A stretch of 39,987 bases of DNA from contig OODV01000284.1 of assembly GCA_900299555.1 (NCBI GenBank), positions 1 to 39,987 on the forward strand, read 5' to 3'. The translations under genes and the position numbers were made by a program. Each line of letters begins with the position of its first letter. Position 1 is the first letter of the stretch. Of this stretch, positions 6,849 to 16,051 are shown piece by piece. The DNA comes from an uncultured Endozoicomonas sp. (GTDB lineage Bacteria > Pseudomonadota > Gammaproteobacteria > Pseudomonadales > Endozoicomonadaceae). The notes under the pieces are model-generated. The model saw only the letters and a list, made by a program, of their open reading frames with translations, was not told the DNA's origin and ran no database searches.

Positions 6849-8066
6849 TCAGGTTCGATACTCGGCGTTGATCTTTACGTACTCATGAGACAAATCCGTA
6901 GTCCAGATCTCTTCACTGCAACTGCCAGCTCCCAGGGAGATTCTTATAAGGATTTCCTCCTGATTCATCACCTGTTGGCCGGCTTCTTCTGTATACCCCT
7001 CTGCGGGCTGCCCACAGTCAACAATGGCAGTATCACCCAGCCAGATGGATATACGATCAATCACAAGCTCAGCTATATCAGCCCGGCCAACCGCTGCCAG
7101 AATTCGCCCCCAGTTCGGGTCGCTGGCAAACAGGGCCGTTTTAACCAGTGGTGAATGGGCTACGGTATAAGCCACTTCCAACGCATCCTGATGAGACGCT
7201 GCATCTTCCACTTTTACGGTGACAAACTTGGTTGCCCCCTCACCATCTCTGACAATCGCCTGAGCGAGCTCAACAGCCACCTCCCGAAGGTTGCGTATCA
7301 GTTCCTCTGCCAGTGCTGAATCACGGGAAGTAATAGCGTCATTGCCTGCAGCCCCTGTAGCAACCACCATAAAACTGTCATTGGTTGACGTATCACCATC
7401 AATAGTAATCCGGTTAAAAGATTGATTGGTTATATCCAGCAGCAGGTTTTGCAAAAACGATTGTTCAACCGCTGCATCCGTTGCGATATAAGCCAGCATG
7501 GTACCCATATTGGGCTTGATCATTCCGGCACCTTTACTGATTCCAGAGACCGTATAGGTTTTACCCTCATGCTCAAACTGTCGGGAACTGCCTTTTGGGT
7601 GGGTATCTGTCGTCATGATGCCTTGTGCAGCATGAAACCAGTTATCCTCATTCATCTCACTCAGGGCCGCTGGAAGTCCAGCGCAAAGCCTGTCAATGGG
7701 GAGTGGCTCCCCAATCACTCCCGTTGAAAATGGCAACACTTGCGAAGCATCAACACCTGCCAGCCGCGCCAATTCTGATGAGGTTGTTCTCGCTGCAGCC
7801 ATTCCTGGCTCACCAGTACCAGCATTGGCATTGCCGGTATTAATCAGAAAATATCGAGGGACTCCCATTAATCGCTCGCGGCTTAAATGAACAGGAGCAG
7901 CGCAAAAACGATTAAGCGTAAACACTCCCGCGACTGAGCTACCCTCATCCCAGTTCATCACCACAAGATCCCGGCGATCTGGCTTACGAATCCCTGCCAT
8001 CGCAGTTCCAAGACGAAAGCCCTTAACTGGTTTGACTGCAACCCACTCATCAGACCCCGTTGCCAT
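6849..8066 (-). CDS. argJ: Bifunctional glutamate N-acetyltransferase / ornithine acetyltransferase
   Basis: ArgJ recycles the acetyl group from N-acetylornithine to glutamate in arginine synthesis. The precursor cleaves itself into alpha and beta chains before a threonine nucleophile. That site is visible as KGAGMIKPNM followed by GTML, the Thr being residue 193 counted from an upstream ATG at 8078. Most homologues have Ala-Thr here, so Gly before Thr is a small oddity. The C-terminal half carries DGEGATKF and ASDPNWGR motifs. The ATG at 8066 is chosen over 8078 because GGAG lies 6 bases before it, while the first ATG has no Shine-Dalgarno; this gives 405 residues. The secA-argJ-Nudix order is conserved in related bacteria. 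Confidence 0.93.
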   Translation of the reverse strand: MATGSDEWVAVKPVKGFRLGTAMAGIRKPDRRDLVVMNWDEGSSVAGVFTLNRFCAAPVHLSRERLMGVPRYFLINTGNANAGTGEPGMAAARTTSSELARLAGVDASQVLPFSTGVIGEPLPIDRLCAGLPAALSEMNEDNWFHAAQGIMTTDTHPKGSSRQFEHEGKTYTVSGISKGAGMIKPNMGTMLAYIATDAAVEQSFLQNLLLDITNQSFNRITIDGDTSTNDSFMVVATGAAGNDAITSRDSALAEELIRNLREVAVELAQAIVRDGEGATKFVTVKVEDAASHQDALEVAYTVAHSPLVKTALFASDPNWGRILAAVGRADIAELVIDRISIWLGDTAIVDCGQPAEGYTEEAGQQVMNQEEILIRISLGAGSCSEEIWTTDLSHEYVKINAEYRT

Positions 8067-8095
8067 GATTGACTCCATCGATTAAAACTTTGCTT

Positions 8096-8101
8096 ATTAT
8101 A
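8096..8101 (-). promoter_or_regulatory. Possible -10 box for argJ
   Basis: A perfect TATAAT (8101-8096, minus strand) sits between the secA terminator and argJ, 30 bases before the preferred ATG. A transcript from it would start just before or at the first ATG (8078), which again favours the second ATG. No good -35 hexamer is seen because the position falls in the terminator arm. Confidence 0.4.
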
Positions 8102-8104
8102 AGT

Positions 8105-8139
8105 AAAAAAAAGGGCCAGCCCTTATGAAGGACCGGCCC
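8105..8139 (-). terminator. Intrinsic terminator of secA
   Basis: On the minus strand a 12-bp stem (8139-8128 with 8124-8113; two G-T wobbles) with the loop CAT is followed by eight T residues (8112-8105, one interrupted end). It starts 23 bases past the secA stop and separates secA from argJ. Confidence 0.85.
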
Positions 8140-8162
8140 GCAGTTTATGTTACAAGATCAAA

Positions 8163-10901
8163 TCAGGCAATCTTGCCATGACACTGCTTGTATTTTTTTC
8201 CTGAGCCACAGGGGCATGGGTCATTACGACCAACCTTACGGCCTTCACGAACAAATGGCTGGTGAGCTTCTTCAGGGGCTTCCTGCTCCGAGGACTCCGA
8301 CTCTACACCCTGAGCCTGAGCGTGCTCAAACTGCATTCTGCGAGCCATCTCCTCACGACGCTGGCGCTCCATCTCAGCCGTACGATCATCTTCCTGAACC
8401 TGAACATGGGAAATAATGCGAATAGTGTCGTACTTAATATCCTCAAGCATCTGCTGGAACAACTCAAACGCTTCGCGCTTGTATTCCTGCTTGGGGTTCT
8501 TCTGAGCATAACCACGGAGGTGAATACCCTGGCGGAGATGATCCATAGTGGCAAGGTGCTCTTTCCACTTGTCATCCAGAATTCGCAGCAGAATGTGCTT
8601 CTCAAAGTTACGCAGTACTTCCGCACCCGCCAGCTCTTCTTTCTTGCGGTAGGAATCAATAACACCTTGCTGAATGCGCTCACGAAGCGCTTCTTCATCC
8701 AGACGGTCATCGTCATCCAGCCACTGCTGAACAGGCATGTGCTCATTCAGCTCACTGATCAGTTTCTCTTCCAGCCCTTTAACATCCCACTGCTCTTCAA
8801 GGCTCTGAGGTGGAATATGTTGACTAATCAGCCCATTAACTACATCTTCACGCAGTGCTTCAATGCTTCCGGACACATCGTCAGCAGTAAGAAGCTCATC
8901 ACGCTGGTTGTAGATAACCTTTCGCTGATCATTGGCAACATCGTCGTATTCCAGCAGCTGCTTACGAATATCGAAGTTGCGACCTTCCACTTTACGCTGA
9001 GCCTTTTCGATAGCATTGGTCACCATACGGTGCTCAATGGCTTCACCCTTTTCCATACCCAGGGCTTTCATGAAGTTTTTAACACGCTCAGATGCAAAAA
9101 TTCGCATCAGACTGTCTTCAAGTGAGAGGTAGAATCGGGAAGACCCCGGGTCACCCTGACGCCCTGAACGACCACGCAGCTGGTTATCGATACGGCGTGA
9201 TTCATGACGCTCAGTACCAATAATATGAAGACCACCTGCCTCCAGTACACTCATGTGGCGCTTCTGCCAGTCTGCCTTAATCTGGTCAATTTGCTCCTGA
9301 GATGGGTCATCCAGCTCAGCAACTTCCGCCTTCCAGTTGCCGCCCAGCATGATATCAGTACCACGGCCTGCCATATTGGTGGCGATGGTGACCGCACCCG
9401 GACGACCTGCCTGGGCAATGATATCCGCTTCTTTTTCGTGGAACTTGGCGTTCAGCACCTGATGGGGAATACCCGCCTTATCCAGCGCTTTGGACAGATG
9501 CTCGGAAGAGTCGATTGACGCTGTGCCCACCAGAATAGGTCTTTTGGCCGCCGCTGTTTCTTTTATATCATCAATAATTGCGTCGTATTTTTCCGCAATT
9601 GTCAGATAGACAAGGTCATTGCCATCCTGTCGAACCATATCTTTGTGCGTAGGAATAACGATAACGTCCAAGCCGTAGATCTGACGAAATTCGAACGCTT
9701 CCGTATCAGCTGTACCGGTCATACCGGACAGTTTGTCGTAATTACGGAAATAATTCTGGAACGTTGTCGATGCCAGTGTCTGACTTTCAGCCTGAATTCG
9801 AAGCTCTTCTTTCGCCTCAATAGCCTGATGAAGACCCTCTGAAAGTCGCCGGCCCGGCATAGTCCGCCCAGTATGTTCATCCACCAGCAATACTTCATTG
9901 TTCTGTACAATGTACTCAACATTGCGGGTAAAAAGCACATGAGCTTTCAGGGCAGAATTCACATGGTGCAATAGGTTCAGGTTATTAGAGGCATAAAGGC
10001 TCTCACCTTCAGGCAGCAGGCCTTCTTTCTGCAGCAGTTCTTCAATAAACTGATGTCCCAGTTCATTCAACTCAACCTGACGGGTTTTCTCATCAACAGA
10101 GTAATGCCCGGTGAGCTCAACATCGTTAGGGTCCTGATCTTCCGGAAGCGGTTCCTGCCTCTGCAAAAGTGGCACGAGCTGATTCATCTTCTTATACAGT
10201 TCCGATGAATCCTCGGCCGGGCCTGAAATAATCAGTGGTGTTCTTGCTTCATCGATAAGGATCGAGTCTACTTCATCCACAACCGAGAAAAAGAGATCCC
10301 GCTGGAAACGGTCTTCTTTTCTAAAGGCCATGTTGTCCCGCAGGTAATCAAACCCAAATTCGTTGTTGGTACCATAAGTAATATCTGACTGGTACGCCTG
10401 ACGCTTTTCTTCAGGATCCTGCTGTGGAACAACAATACCCACACTCATATCCAGGAATTCATAGAGTGGCCGCATCCAGTTCGCATCACGACGAGCCAGA
10501 TAGTCATTCACAGTAACAACATGAACACCTTTCCCAGGAATAGCGTTCAAATAAACAGGTAGCGTTGCTACCAGTGTTTTACCTTCACCGGTACGCATTT
10601 CCGCAATACGACCTTCATGAAGCGTCATACCACCAATAAGCTGGACATCAAAATGACGCATACCCATAACGCGCTTGCCTGCCTCGCGGACAACAGCAAA
10701 TGCCTCTGGTAACAGGTCATCCAGGGTCTCCCCCTTATTAAAGCGTTCACGAAACTCGCCAGTCTTTGCCTTCAGCTCGTCATCACTCAGGGCTGCCAGA
10801 CTTTCTTCCAGGGCATTAATTGACTTAACAATCTTACCCATCCGTTTCAGCTGGCGATCATTCCGGCTACCAATAACTTTCTTAATTAAAGAAGCAAACA
10901 T
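8163..10901 (-). CDS. secA: Preprotein translocase ATPase SecA
   Basis: SecA is the motor that drives unfolded preproteins through SecYEG. At 912 residues it is close to the 901 of E. coli. Visible motifs are Walker A (GEGKT, 105-109), Walker B (DEVD, 209-212), the RGTDI motif of the second nucleotide-binding fold, and the zinc-binding C-terminus with Cys896, Cys898, Cys907 and His908 ([13 protein letters not shown]) that contacts SecB and ribosomes. The N-terminus [14 protein letters not shown] is typical, although no strong Shine-Dalgarno precedes the ATG. A consensus -35 promoter is found upstream, and there is no SecM-like ORF. Confidence 0.98.
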   Translation of the reverse strand: MFASLIKKVIGSRNDRQLKRMGKIVKSINALEESLAALSDDELKAKTGEFRERFNKGETLDDLLPEAFAVVREAGKRVMGMRHFDVQLIGGMTLHEGRIAEMRTGEGKTLVATLPVYLNAIPGKGVHVVTVNDYLARRDANWMRPLYEFLDMSVGIVVPQQDPEEKRQAYQSDITYGTNNEFGFDYLRDNMAFRKEDRFQRDLFFSVVDEVDSILIDEARTPLIISGPAEDSSELYKKMNQLVPLLQRQEPLPEDQDPNDVELTGHYSVDEKTRQVELNELGHQFIEELLQKEGLLPEGESLYASNNLNLLHHVNSALKAHVLFTRNVEYIVQNNEVLLVDEHTGRTMPGRRLSEGLHQAIEAKEELRIQAESQTLASTTFQNYFRNYDKLSGMTGTADTEAFEFRQIYGLDVIVIPTHKDMVRQDGNDLVYLTIAEKYDAIIDDIKETAAAKRPILVGTASIDSSEHLSKALDKAGIPHQVLNAKFHEKEADIIAQAGRPGAVTIATNMAGRGTDIMLGGNWKAEVAELDDPSQEQIDQIKADWQKRHMSVLEAGGLHIIGTERHESRRIDNQLRGRSGRQGDPGSSRFYLSLEDSLMRIFASERVKNFMKALGMEKGEAIEHRMVTNAIEKAQRKVEGRNFDIRKQLLEYDDVANDQRKVIYNQRDELLTADDVSGSIEALREDVVNGLISQHIPPQSLEEQWDVKGLEEKLISELNEHMPVQQWLDDDDRLDEEALRERIQQGVIDSYRKKEELAGAEVLRNFEKHILLRILDDKWKEHLATMDHLRQGIHLRGYAQKNPKQEYKREAFELFQQMLEDIKYDTIRIISHVQVQEDDRTAEMERQRREEMARRMQFEHAQAQGVESESSEQEAPEEAHQPFVREGRKVGRNDPCPCGSGKKYKQCHGKIA

Positions 10902-11018
10902 AAGTTGTTAACAGTCTCACACTCTGTTTCCGGAGCTGTCCTCCTACCGACAAATCCGGGCTGGAGCAGACAAGCGCACAATAGTCCAACATTCTATGAC
11001 AATCACGGCAAAGTCTCA

Positions 11019-11048
11019 TCTATATTAGCCGTATTTCTGTACTGTCAA
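11019..11048 (-). promoter_or_regulatory. Sigma70-like promoter of secA
   Basis: On the minus strand a perfect TTGACA (11048-11043) is followed after 18 bases by TATAGA (11024-11019). Transcription from it would give a leader of about 110 bases before the secA ATG. No riboswitch or leader peptide was recognised in it. Confidence 0.6.
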
Positions 11049-11064
11049 TTGAGCTGAGTCGGAA

Positions 11065-11100
11065 AAACAAAAAAACAGTCCTGAAGATAGTAGATCAGGA
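11065..11100 (-). terminator. Possible terminator upstream of secA
   Basis: On the minus strand TCCTGA (11100-11095) and TCAGGA (11084-11079) form a 6-bp stem with a 10-base loop, followed by a T-rich tract (11075-11065). It would end transcripts from the orphan ORF at 11389-11985 before the secA promoter. The rest of the gene-free stretch 11101-11388 shows only a GGGG/CCCC inverted pair near 11163-11176 of unknown meaning. Confidence 0.45.
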
Positions 11101-11388
11101 AAAAGACAATTCTCTATCTCAGTTTTTCATCAGCAGGCATACAACACCCACGTAACTTAGTTGGGGCGGCCACCCCCTTATTCAATAGAAGAGTCAAACA
11201 AAAGAGAGGATAGGCATCTTAAAACGATAAAGCAGCATCAACATACATTATCATTTTCACAAGACCATAACAGCCGATACCGACACAAATGACAATATCT
11301 AACCTCCATCATTCAATGATGCTTCTATTGCCATTTGCATCATTTCTTCATAAGGCTTATTAACAATGTAAGAGTGAATGTACTGATT

Positions 11389-11985
11389 CTATGCCGGAGC
11401 ACCACCAACAGCCTCCCCTAACAAACCATCAGCTTCAGAGCTATCACAACTGTTTGAGACATCAGCAGTCCGATTGGGATGACCACCCGGCCACTGACAC
11501 TTGACACAGAACTTAACCTTCAGCCCTTCAACAAGACACTGCCGATCATCACTGGGAAGAGTTGGCTGCCTTAAAAGGGCATGATACATCTCAGGGTCAT
11601 CTTTCTTTAAATCAACATACCCACTTGGATCCTGCCCATCTTCAAGATAAGAAAGACTATAACTATAGCTACCTTCAGATAACAAACAGCGAATCACATC
11701 TCTTCGAACCTCAGGGGAAACATATTTAAGCAATAGGCTCTTTGCAAAAAAATGCCCAGGGTTAGTCTCAATATAACGACGTACATATTGATCATTGCAA
11801 AGATCAGAAATATTTATATTTCCCTTTTCAGCACCAAGCAATAACCTTATGGAACCAGACACCTGTGAACACCGCCTCCAGAACCCCTTTGCTCTTGAGG
11901 AAGCTTCCCGAGTAGTTACTTCGTGCCCCGTTATTTTCATGTAATGACCAGGAGCTGGAGTTTTTTCCTTGACATCCATCCCCAT
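11389..11985 (-). CDS. Orphan hypothetical protein, possible effector
   Basis: This 198-residue ORF is not recognised. Residues about 55-110 look helical and charged, with VRRYIETNPGHFFAKSLLLK and EVRRDVIRCLL. The C-terminal third has a CVKC pair followed by a Ser/Asp-rich tail with further Cys. No signal peptide or membrane segment is seen. The start has no good Shine-Dalgarno, and the frame is open without an ATG back to about 12078, so the true start is uncertain. It lies in an interval between secA and the M23 gene that also holds a large palindrome, which suggests acquired DNA. It may be real or decaying. Confidence 0.45.
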   Translation of the reverse strand: MGMDVKEKTPAPGHYMKITGHEVTTREASSRAKGFWRRCSQVSGSIRLLLGAEKGNINISDLCNDQYVRRYIETNPGHFFAKSLLLKYVSPEVRRDVIRCLLSEGSYSYSLSYLEDGQDPSGYVDLKKDDPEMYHALLRQPTLPSDDRQCLVEGLKVKFCVKCQWPGGHPNRTADVSNSCDSSEADGLLGEAVGGAPA

Positions 11986-12207
11986 TGCTTTGCCAACAGA
12001 CTCTTTGGCTCCAGTCTCTATTTGGCACGTTTGATTTTTTTTTATTGTAATAAACAGTAAATGTGTCCAATGAACCAGGCCTCAAATGTTCCATACCCCA
12101 TTTTCTCCAAGATTTGAGTTCTTAATTGGTTTAAGCCAAAAGCAGCTTAGTAAGGAAGACAAGCCTACCTTCGTTAACGAGGAGATCATTCAAATCAACC
12201 CACCAGA

Positions 12208-12313
12208 CTAGCACATCCTTTCATTGAGTTTGATGTTTTACAATCCGTTCGCGCTGAGCTTGCGAAGTGCGAACGGAGTACAAAACATCAAACTCAATGA
12301 AACGATGTACTAG
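12208..12313. repeat. 106-bp near-palindrome, probable MITE-like element
   Basis: Arms 12211-12252 and 12269-12310 are each 42 bases and match at 37 positions when one is reversed and complemented. The longest perfect block is 21 bases (TTTCATTGAG then TTTGATGTTTT at 12219-12239). The 16-base centre can also pair partly (CTTGCGAAG). CTAG occurs at both outer edges (12208-12211 and 12310-12313) and could be a target duplication or part of the arms. It contains no ORF. The structure fits a non-autonomous transposable element or a very strong RNA hairpin. Flanking gene-free DNA at 11986-12207 and 12314-12349 shows nothing else. Confidence 0.75.
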
Positions 12314-12352
12314 AAGTAAAAACAAAAAAATAACAAATAAAAAGAACCAATA

Positions 12353-12383
12353 AACAAAAAACGAGTCTTTAGAAAGATCCTCG
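12353..12383 (-). terminator. Probable terminator of the M23 peptidase gene
   Basis: On the minus strand CGAG (12383-12380) plus TCTT pair with AAGA plus CTCG (12065-12062 offset within the same segment, 12365-12362), with a small bulge, and six T residues follow. It is about 45 bases past the stop codon at 12428. Confidence 0.5.
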
Positions 12384-12427
12384 GGCCCAGAAATATAAGA
12401 AATTCGAAATTAATTTAAATATGAGTA

Positions 12428-13363
12428 CTATTTGCTCGCTCTGTATATATACCTCGAAGGATCCTGAGGTTTACCATTTTTCAACACCTCAAAATGAACA
12501 TGAGGCCCAGTTGAACGCCCTGAACTCCCCATCTTTGCAATGGCCTGCCCTCTGGAAACAATATCACCAACCTTAACGATGCTTTCATCATTATGGGCAT
12601 AACGCGTCAGGTAGCCATTTCCATGGTTTACCTCAACCAGAAGCCCAAAGCCTGAACGGTTACCCGACCAGACAACAACACCCGCAGCTACAGAAATAAT
12701 ATCCGAGCCACGTTTACCCGCAAAATCAACACCATTATGCCAGGCTGCTTTACCACTAAACGGATCTGTACGACGCCCATAGCGTGAAGATAACCAGCCT
12801 TTTCTGACAGGCAGACCTGCGAGAAAAGCATCATCATGAAGTGCTCTGTTAGAGATGAGGTTATCCAGCAGGTCCAGCTGCTGCTCACGATTATTAATCT
12901 GGTCTGCTAATTGATCAATGGCATCCAGTAACGTTACTTTACTGTATGCATGGTCAGTTTCAGACAGCTCCTGGGGACCACCCAGTGCAGGAACTTCACT
13001 GAAATCAAACTCTCCATCGTCAAGCTTTGCTTTGGTAGTGATACGCTCTCCAAGCGCATCAAGCCGGGTCATACGCCCCTGAAGCTCAGAGAGTCTGAGC
13101 ATCAAGGCATCAAGCTGGTACTGTGTCTGCTGACGGACAAGCCCGAGATCCTGCTGCTGGGCATCTAACGCCTGTTTCCAGTTCTTCAGCCCTTCCCTTG
13201 TCAGCATCTGCTCCTGGTTACTGGTAAGCCAGCCATAGGTAACACCGGCACCTATGGCCATGGATAACAAGAAGGCACAGCACACCAGAAACCCCACTCC
13301 CTTGCCACTGCCAGAGTAGGTTCGAGTTCGGGAGTGATCCTGATTAACAACAATGATTTTCAT
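12428..13363 (-). CDS. M23 family (LytM-domain) peptidoglycan endopeptidase
   Basis: This 311-residue protein has one N-terminal transmembrane segment (about 23-46), a helical region predicted to coil (about 50-175) and a C-terminal LytM/M23 domain. The zinc ligands are visible: His209 and Asp213 in WHNGVDFAG, and His290 in GPHVHFEV, with His288 as the likely second catalytic His. All needed residues are present, so it should be an active periplasmic endopeptidase that cuts peptide crosslinks, anchored in the inner membrane. A similar gene lies between lpxC and secA in Pseudomonas and relatives. A Shine-Dalgarno (AAGGG) lies 7 bases before the ATG. It is not NlpD or EnvC, which lack some of these residues or have other domains. 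Confidence 0.9.
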   Translation of the reverse strand: MKIIVVNQDHSRTRTYSGSGKGVGFLVCCAFLLSMAIGAGVTYGWLTSNQEQMLTREGLKNWKQALDAQQQDLGLVRQQTQYQLDALMLRLSELQGRMTRLDALGERITTKAKLDDGEFDFSEVPALGGPQELSETDHAYSKVTLLDAIDQLADQINNREQQLDLLDNLISNRALHDDAFLAGLPVRKGWLSSRYGRRTDPFSGKAAWHNGVDFAGKRGSDIISVAAGVVVWSGNRSGFGLLVEVNHGNGYLTRYAHNDESIVKVGDIVSRGQAIAKMGSSGRSTGPHVHFEVLKNGKPQDPSRYIYRASK

Positions 13364-13402
13364 TAGCAGCCCTTAATGCCATACCAATAGCACATCTCCA
13401 TT

Positions 13403-13408
13403 ATTATA
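13403..13408 (-). promoter_or_regulatory. Possible -10 box for the M23 gene
   Basis: A perfect TATAAT (13408-13403, minus strand) lies 40 bases before the start codon; a TTGTTA at a short 15-base spacing could be the -35 element. The surrounding gene-free stretch (13364-13652) shows no further feature. Confidence 0.35.
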
Positions 13409-13652
13409 TTTTAGGTACCTTCATAACAACGAAGCCAAGAGCGGATTGTACCTTGTAAGAAATAATTCTCATCTACATTCTGCTTGCGATAAAGAGAAAA
13501 CTCCTGATACTCATTTTATCGTTATAAAAAAATATTATTGAATACCAATAAATCTATCCAGCATAGCGTCAAAAAAACAGCACCAAAAGACAAGGCTGCG
13601 AACACTGCTGAAAATGCAAAAGTCAAGGTACCCCCCACTTTCTTCTACCCAT

Positions 13653-13675
13653 AAAAAAAGCCACTATAAAGTGGC
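13653..13675 (-). terminator. Intrinsic terminator of lpxC and the dcw cluster
   Basis: On the minus strand GCCACT (13675-13670 read as the paired arm) and AGTGGC (13665-13660) form a 6-bp stem with a 4-base loop, followed by seven T residues (13659-13653). It is about 75 bases past the lpxC stop and marks the end of the whole cell-division cluster. Confidence 0.8.
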
Positions 13676-13749
13676 CTATTTCAAGGCTAAAAAAACACCT
13701 CGCCTCGTAAAAAACACGTCTCAGATCAGCGTTTACTCAACAGCAGCCG

Positions 13750-14664
13750 TCAAGCAGGAACTGCAACAGGCTTCTGATAGGAAATTGGAGATACCTCCGC
13801 ATTTTCGAAAGTTACAATCTCCCACAGTTTCTCATTAGCCAACAAGGTTCTAACCAGCTTATTGTTAAGCTCATGTCCGGATTTATGGCCGATAAACTGA
13901 CCAATCAGGCTGTGCCCCAGTAAGTAGAGGTCACCAATTGCATCCAGCATTTTATGCTTAACAAATTCATCATGATAACGAAGGCCGTCTTCATTGAGAA
14001 TTCTGTAATCATCAACAACAACTACATTGTCAACACTGCCACCAAGAGCAAGATTCTGAGAGCGGAGATACTCTACATCACTCATAAAACCAAAAGTACG
14101 TGCCCGGCTGACTTCCTTCACAAATGAAGTGCTGGAGAAGTCGATTGATGCTGTTTGAGAGCGACTTTTGAAAACAGGGTGATCAAAGTCAATGGTAAAA
14201 CTTACTTTAAACCCGTTGTACGGTTTGAAGGTTGCAGTTTTGTCGCCATCAGTAACCGTCACATCTTCTTTGATGCGGATAAATTTCTTAGGCGCATTCT
14301 GTTCCTGAATCCCTGCAGATTGCAACAGGAATACAAATGGACCAGCACTGCCATCCATAATCGGAACTTCATGAGCACTGACTTCAACGTAGGCATTATC
14401 AATACCCAGTCCAGCCAAAGCAGAGAGCAAGTGCTCAACGGTGTCAATACGCGTCCCATCTTTATGCAAAGAAGTACAAAGCGTCGTTTGCCCAACATTC
14501 AGGGCATGCGCTGGAATTTCTACCACTGGATCAAGGTCTGTTCGACAGAAAATGATGCCGGTATCTACAGGTGCAGGCTTGAGAGTGAGGTAAACCTTTT
14601 CACCGGAGTGAAGGCCCACACCTGTAGCACGAATAATATTTTTCAGTGTACGCTGTCTGATCAT
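13750..14664 (-). CDS. lpxC: UDP-3-O-acyl-N-acetylglucosamine deacetylase LpxC
   Basis: LpxC catalyses the committed step of lipid A synthesis. The 304-residue length is the same class as E. coli (305). The zinc ligands are His78 (in [10 protein letters not shown]), His237 and Asp241 (in [10 protein letters not shown]), and the general His264 is in SGHELNNK. The N-terminus MIRQRTLKN matches the family. It is the last gene of the dcw cluster, as in E. coli, with its own promoter between ftsZ and lpxC and a terminator downstream. FtsH degradation of LpxC depends on the C-terminus; here the tail ends in VAVPA, which resembles the hydrophobic degron type. Confidence 0.98.
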   Translation of the reverse strand: MIRQRTLKNIIRATGVGLHSGEKVYLTLKPAPVDTGIIFCRTDLDPVVEIPAHALNVGQTTLCTSLHKDGTRIDTVEHLLSALAGLGIDNAYVEVSAHEVPIMDGSAGPFVFLLQSAGIQEQNAPKKFIRIKEDVTVTDGDKTATFKPYNGFKVSFTIDFDHPVFKSRSQTASIDFSSTSFVKEVSRARTFGFMSDVEYLRSQNLALGGSVDNVVVVDDYRILNEDGLRYHDEFVKHKMLDAIGDLYLLGHSLIGQFIGHKSGHELNNKLVRTLLANEKLWEIVTFENAEVSPISYQKPVAVPA

Positions 14665-14717
14665 GATAACGCTGTTCCGCGACCTGTAAGGTCCCTATTA
14701 TTTGGATGCAACGTCAT

Positions 14718-14745
14718 ATTGTAACAAAAGTAACAATTGAGACAA
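14718..14745 (-). promoter_or_regulatory. Sigma70-like promoter of lpxC
   Basis: On the minus strand TTGTCT (14745-14740) and TACAAT (14723-14718) are separated by 16 bases, about 55 bases before the lpxC ATG. The short leader also contains the inverted pair GACCT-GTA-AGGTC (14681-14693). Confidence 0.55.
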
Positions 14746-14766
14746 GTTCGCATTTCTACGCCCTGA

Positions 14767-15951
14767 TTAATCAGCCTGACGCCTCAGGAATGCTGGAATA
14801 TCAAGATAATCCACATTATCACCTGACGCTGCCGACCTTCTTGGTTCTGACCTGGGTTCTACTTCATCTTCATTTCGGCGAGGATTACGCAAAACCGGTG
14901 AAATCTCCAACCCTTCATAATTGGGAGTGCCATCTTTATTTTTTGGTGGCGACTTCTCAACAACTTTTAAGTGCTCTTTAGGGGCACTACCTGCACCAAT
15001 ACCGGTAGCCACAACCGTAACTCTGAGCTCATCGGTCAACTCCGGATCAATAACAGTACCAATAACAACAGTAGCATCATTGGAAGCAAACTGACTAACT
15101 ACGTCGCCTACCTGATTGTATTCCCCAACAGTAAAGTCGAGGCCTGCAGTGATATTAACCAGTACACCTTTCGCCCCCTGAAGATCCACATCTTCCAATA
15201 GCGGGCTTCGAATAGCTTTCTCAGCGGCTTCTGCAGCACGGCCACTACCGGTGGCAACACCTGTGCCCATCATCGCCATGCCCATTTCCGACATCACTGT
15301 ACGAACGTCTGCAAAGTCAACATTAATGAGACCATCACGGGTAATCAATTCAGAAATACCCTGAACCGCACCAAGCAGGACATCATTGGCGGCACCAAAA
15401 GCATTTAACAGGCTGACATCACTACCCAGTACCGGCAACAACTTCTCATTGGGGATGGTGATCAGAGAGTCCACGTGCTCCTGAAGCTCTTTCAGGCCTT
15501 CTTCAGCAATCGACATTCTGCGCTTGCCTTCAAAACCAAAAGGCTTGGTTACCACCGCAACTGTCAAGGCTCCCAGCTCTCGAGCCACTTGAGCAACAAC
15601 AGGAGCAGCACCGGTTCCGGTCCCACCACCCATGCCAGCAGCAATGAAGACCATATCTGCACCCTTGAGCAACTCAGCAATACGCTCACGATCCTCCATA
15701 GCGGCCTCACGGCCAACATTCGGATTGGCACCCGCGCCCAGCCCTCGTGTAATAGAAGCTCCCAACTGCAGGTGTGTATGGGCCTGCACATGCTGTTTTT
15801 TCAGTGCCTGGGCATCGGTATTGGCACAAACAAACTCAACACCTTCCAGCTGACTTTTCAGCATATGGCAAACTGCATTGCCACCGCCGCCACCGACGCC
15901 GATGACTTTGATGACCGCTTCCTGCGGTACGTTATCCACCAGTTCAAACAT
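14767..15951 (-). CDS. ftsZ: Cell division protein FtsZ
   Basis: FtsZ is the tubulin-like GTPase that forms the division ring. The GTP-binding signature GGGTGTG is present, as are the N-terminal VIGVGGGGGNAV loop and the T7 loop region NVDFADVRTVM. The C-terminal peptide DYLDIPAFLRRQ is the conserved docking site for FtsA and ZipA. Two ATGs lie six bases apart; AAGGAG is 6 bases before the second (15951) and directly abuts the first, so MFELVDN is the start, as in E. coli (MFEP). This gives 394 residues. The gene follows ftsA with a 100-base spacer. Confidence 0.98.
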   Translation of the reverse strand: MFELVDNVPQEAVIKVIGVGGGGGNAVCHMLKSQLEGVEFVCANTDAQALKKQHVQAHTHLQLGASITRGLGAGANPNVGREAAMEDRERIAELLKGADMVFIAAGMGGGTGTGAAPVVAQVARELGALTVAVVTKPFGFEGKRRMSIAEEGLKELQEHVDSLITIPNEKLLPVLGSDVSLLNAFGAANDVLLGAVQGISELITRDGLINVDFADVRTVMSEMGMAMMGTGVATGSGRAAEAAEKAIRSPLLEDVDLQGAKGVLVNITAGLDFTVGEYNQVGDVVSQFASNDATVVIGTVIDPELTDELRVTVVATGIGAGSAPKEHLKVVEKSPPKNKDGTPNYEGLEISPVLRNPRRNEDEVEPRSEPRRSAASGDNVDYLDIPAFLRRQAD

Positions 15952-16051
15952 GGCCATCTCCTTTTTATCACCCTCAATCTAACAAATTCTTACCAATACC
16001 GTTACTGAATTTTTCCTGCCACTCTCGTCAACTAATGCATCAACAAAAGCA

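Noticed and set aside
8262..9125. A 287-codon plus-strand frame
   Set aside because: It is the antisense shadow of secA; the product is a hydrophobic Leu/Phe-rich sequence typical of reversed coding DNA.
10902..10960. A perfect GGAGG (10944-10940, minus strand) in the secA leader, suggesting a SecM-like leader peptide
   Set aside because: No start codon follows at a suitable distance and no arrest motif is seen; the GGAGG can pair with a nearby GCTCC and is probably coincidental.
11828..12094. An 88-codon frame on the minus strand overlapping the 5' part of the orphan ORF
   Set aside because: It overlaps the longer frame at 11389-11985, is rich in rare combinations and low-complexity Asn/Ser, and has no family features.
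13477..13530. GATAAA and TTTATC inverted arms upstream of the M23 gene
   Set aside because: Only six bases pair, the loop is long and AT-rich, and such matches are expected by chance.
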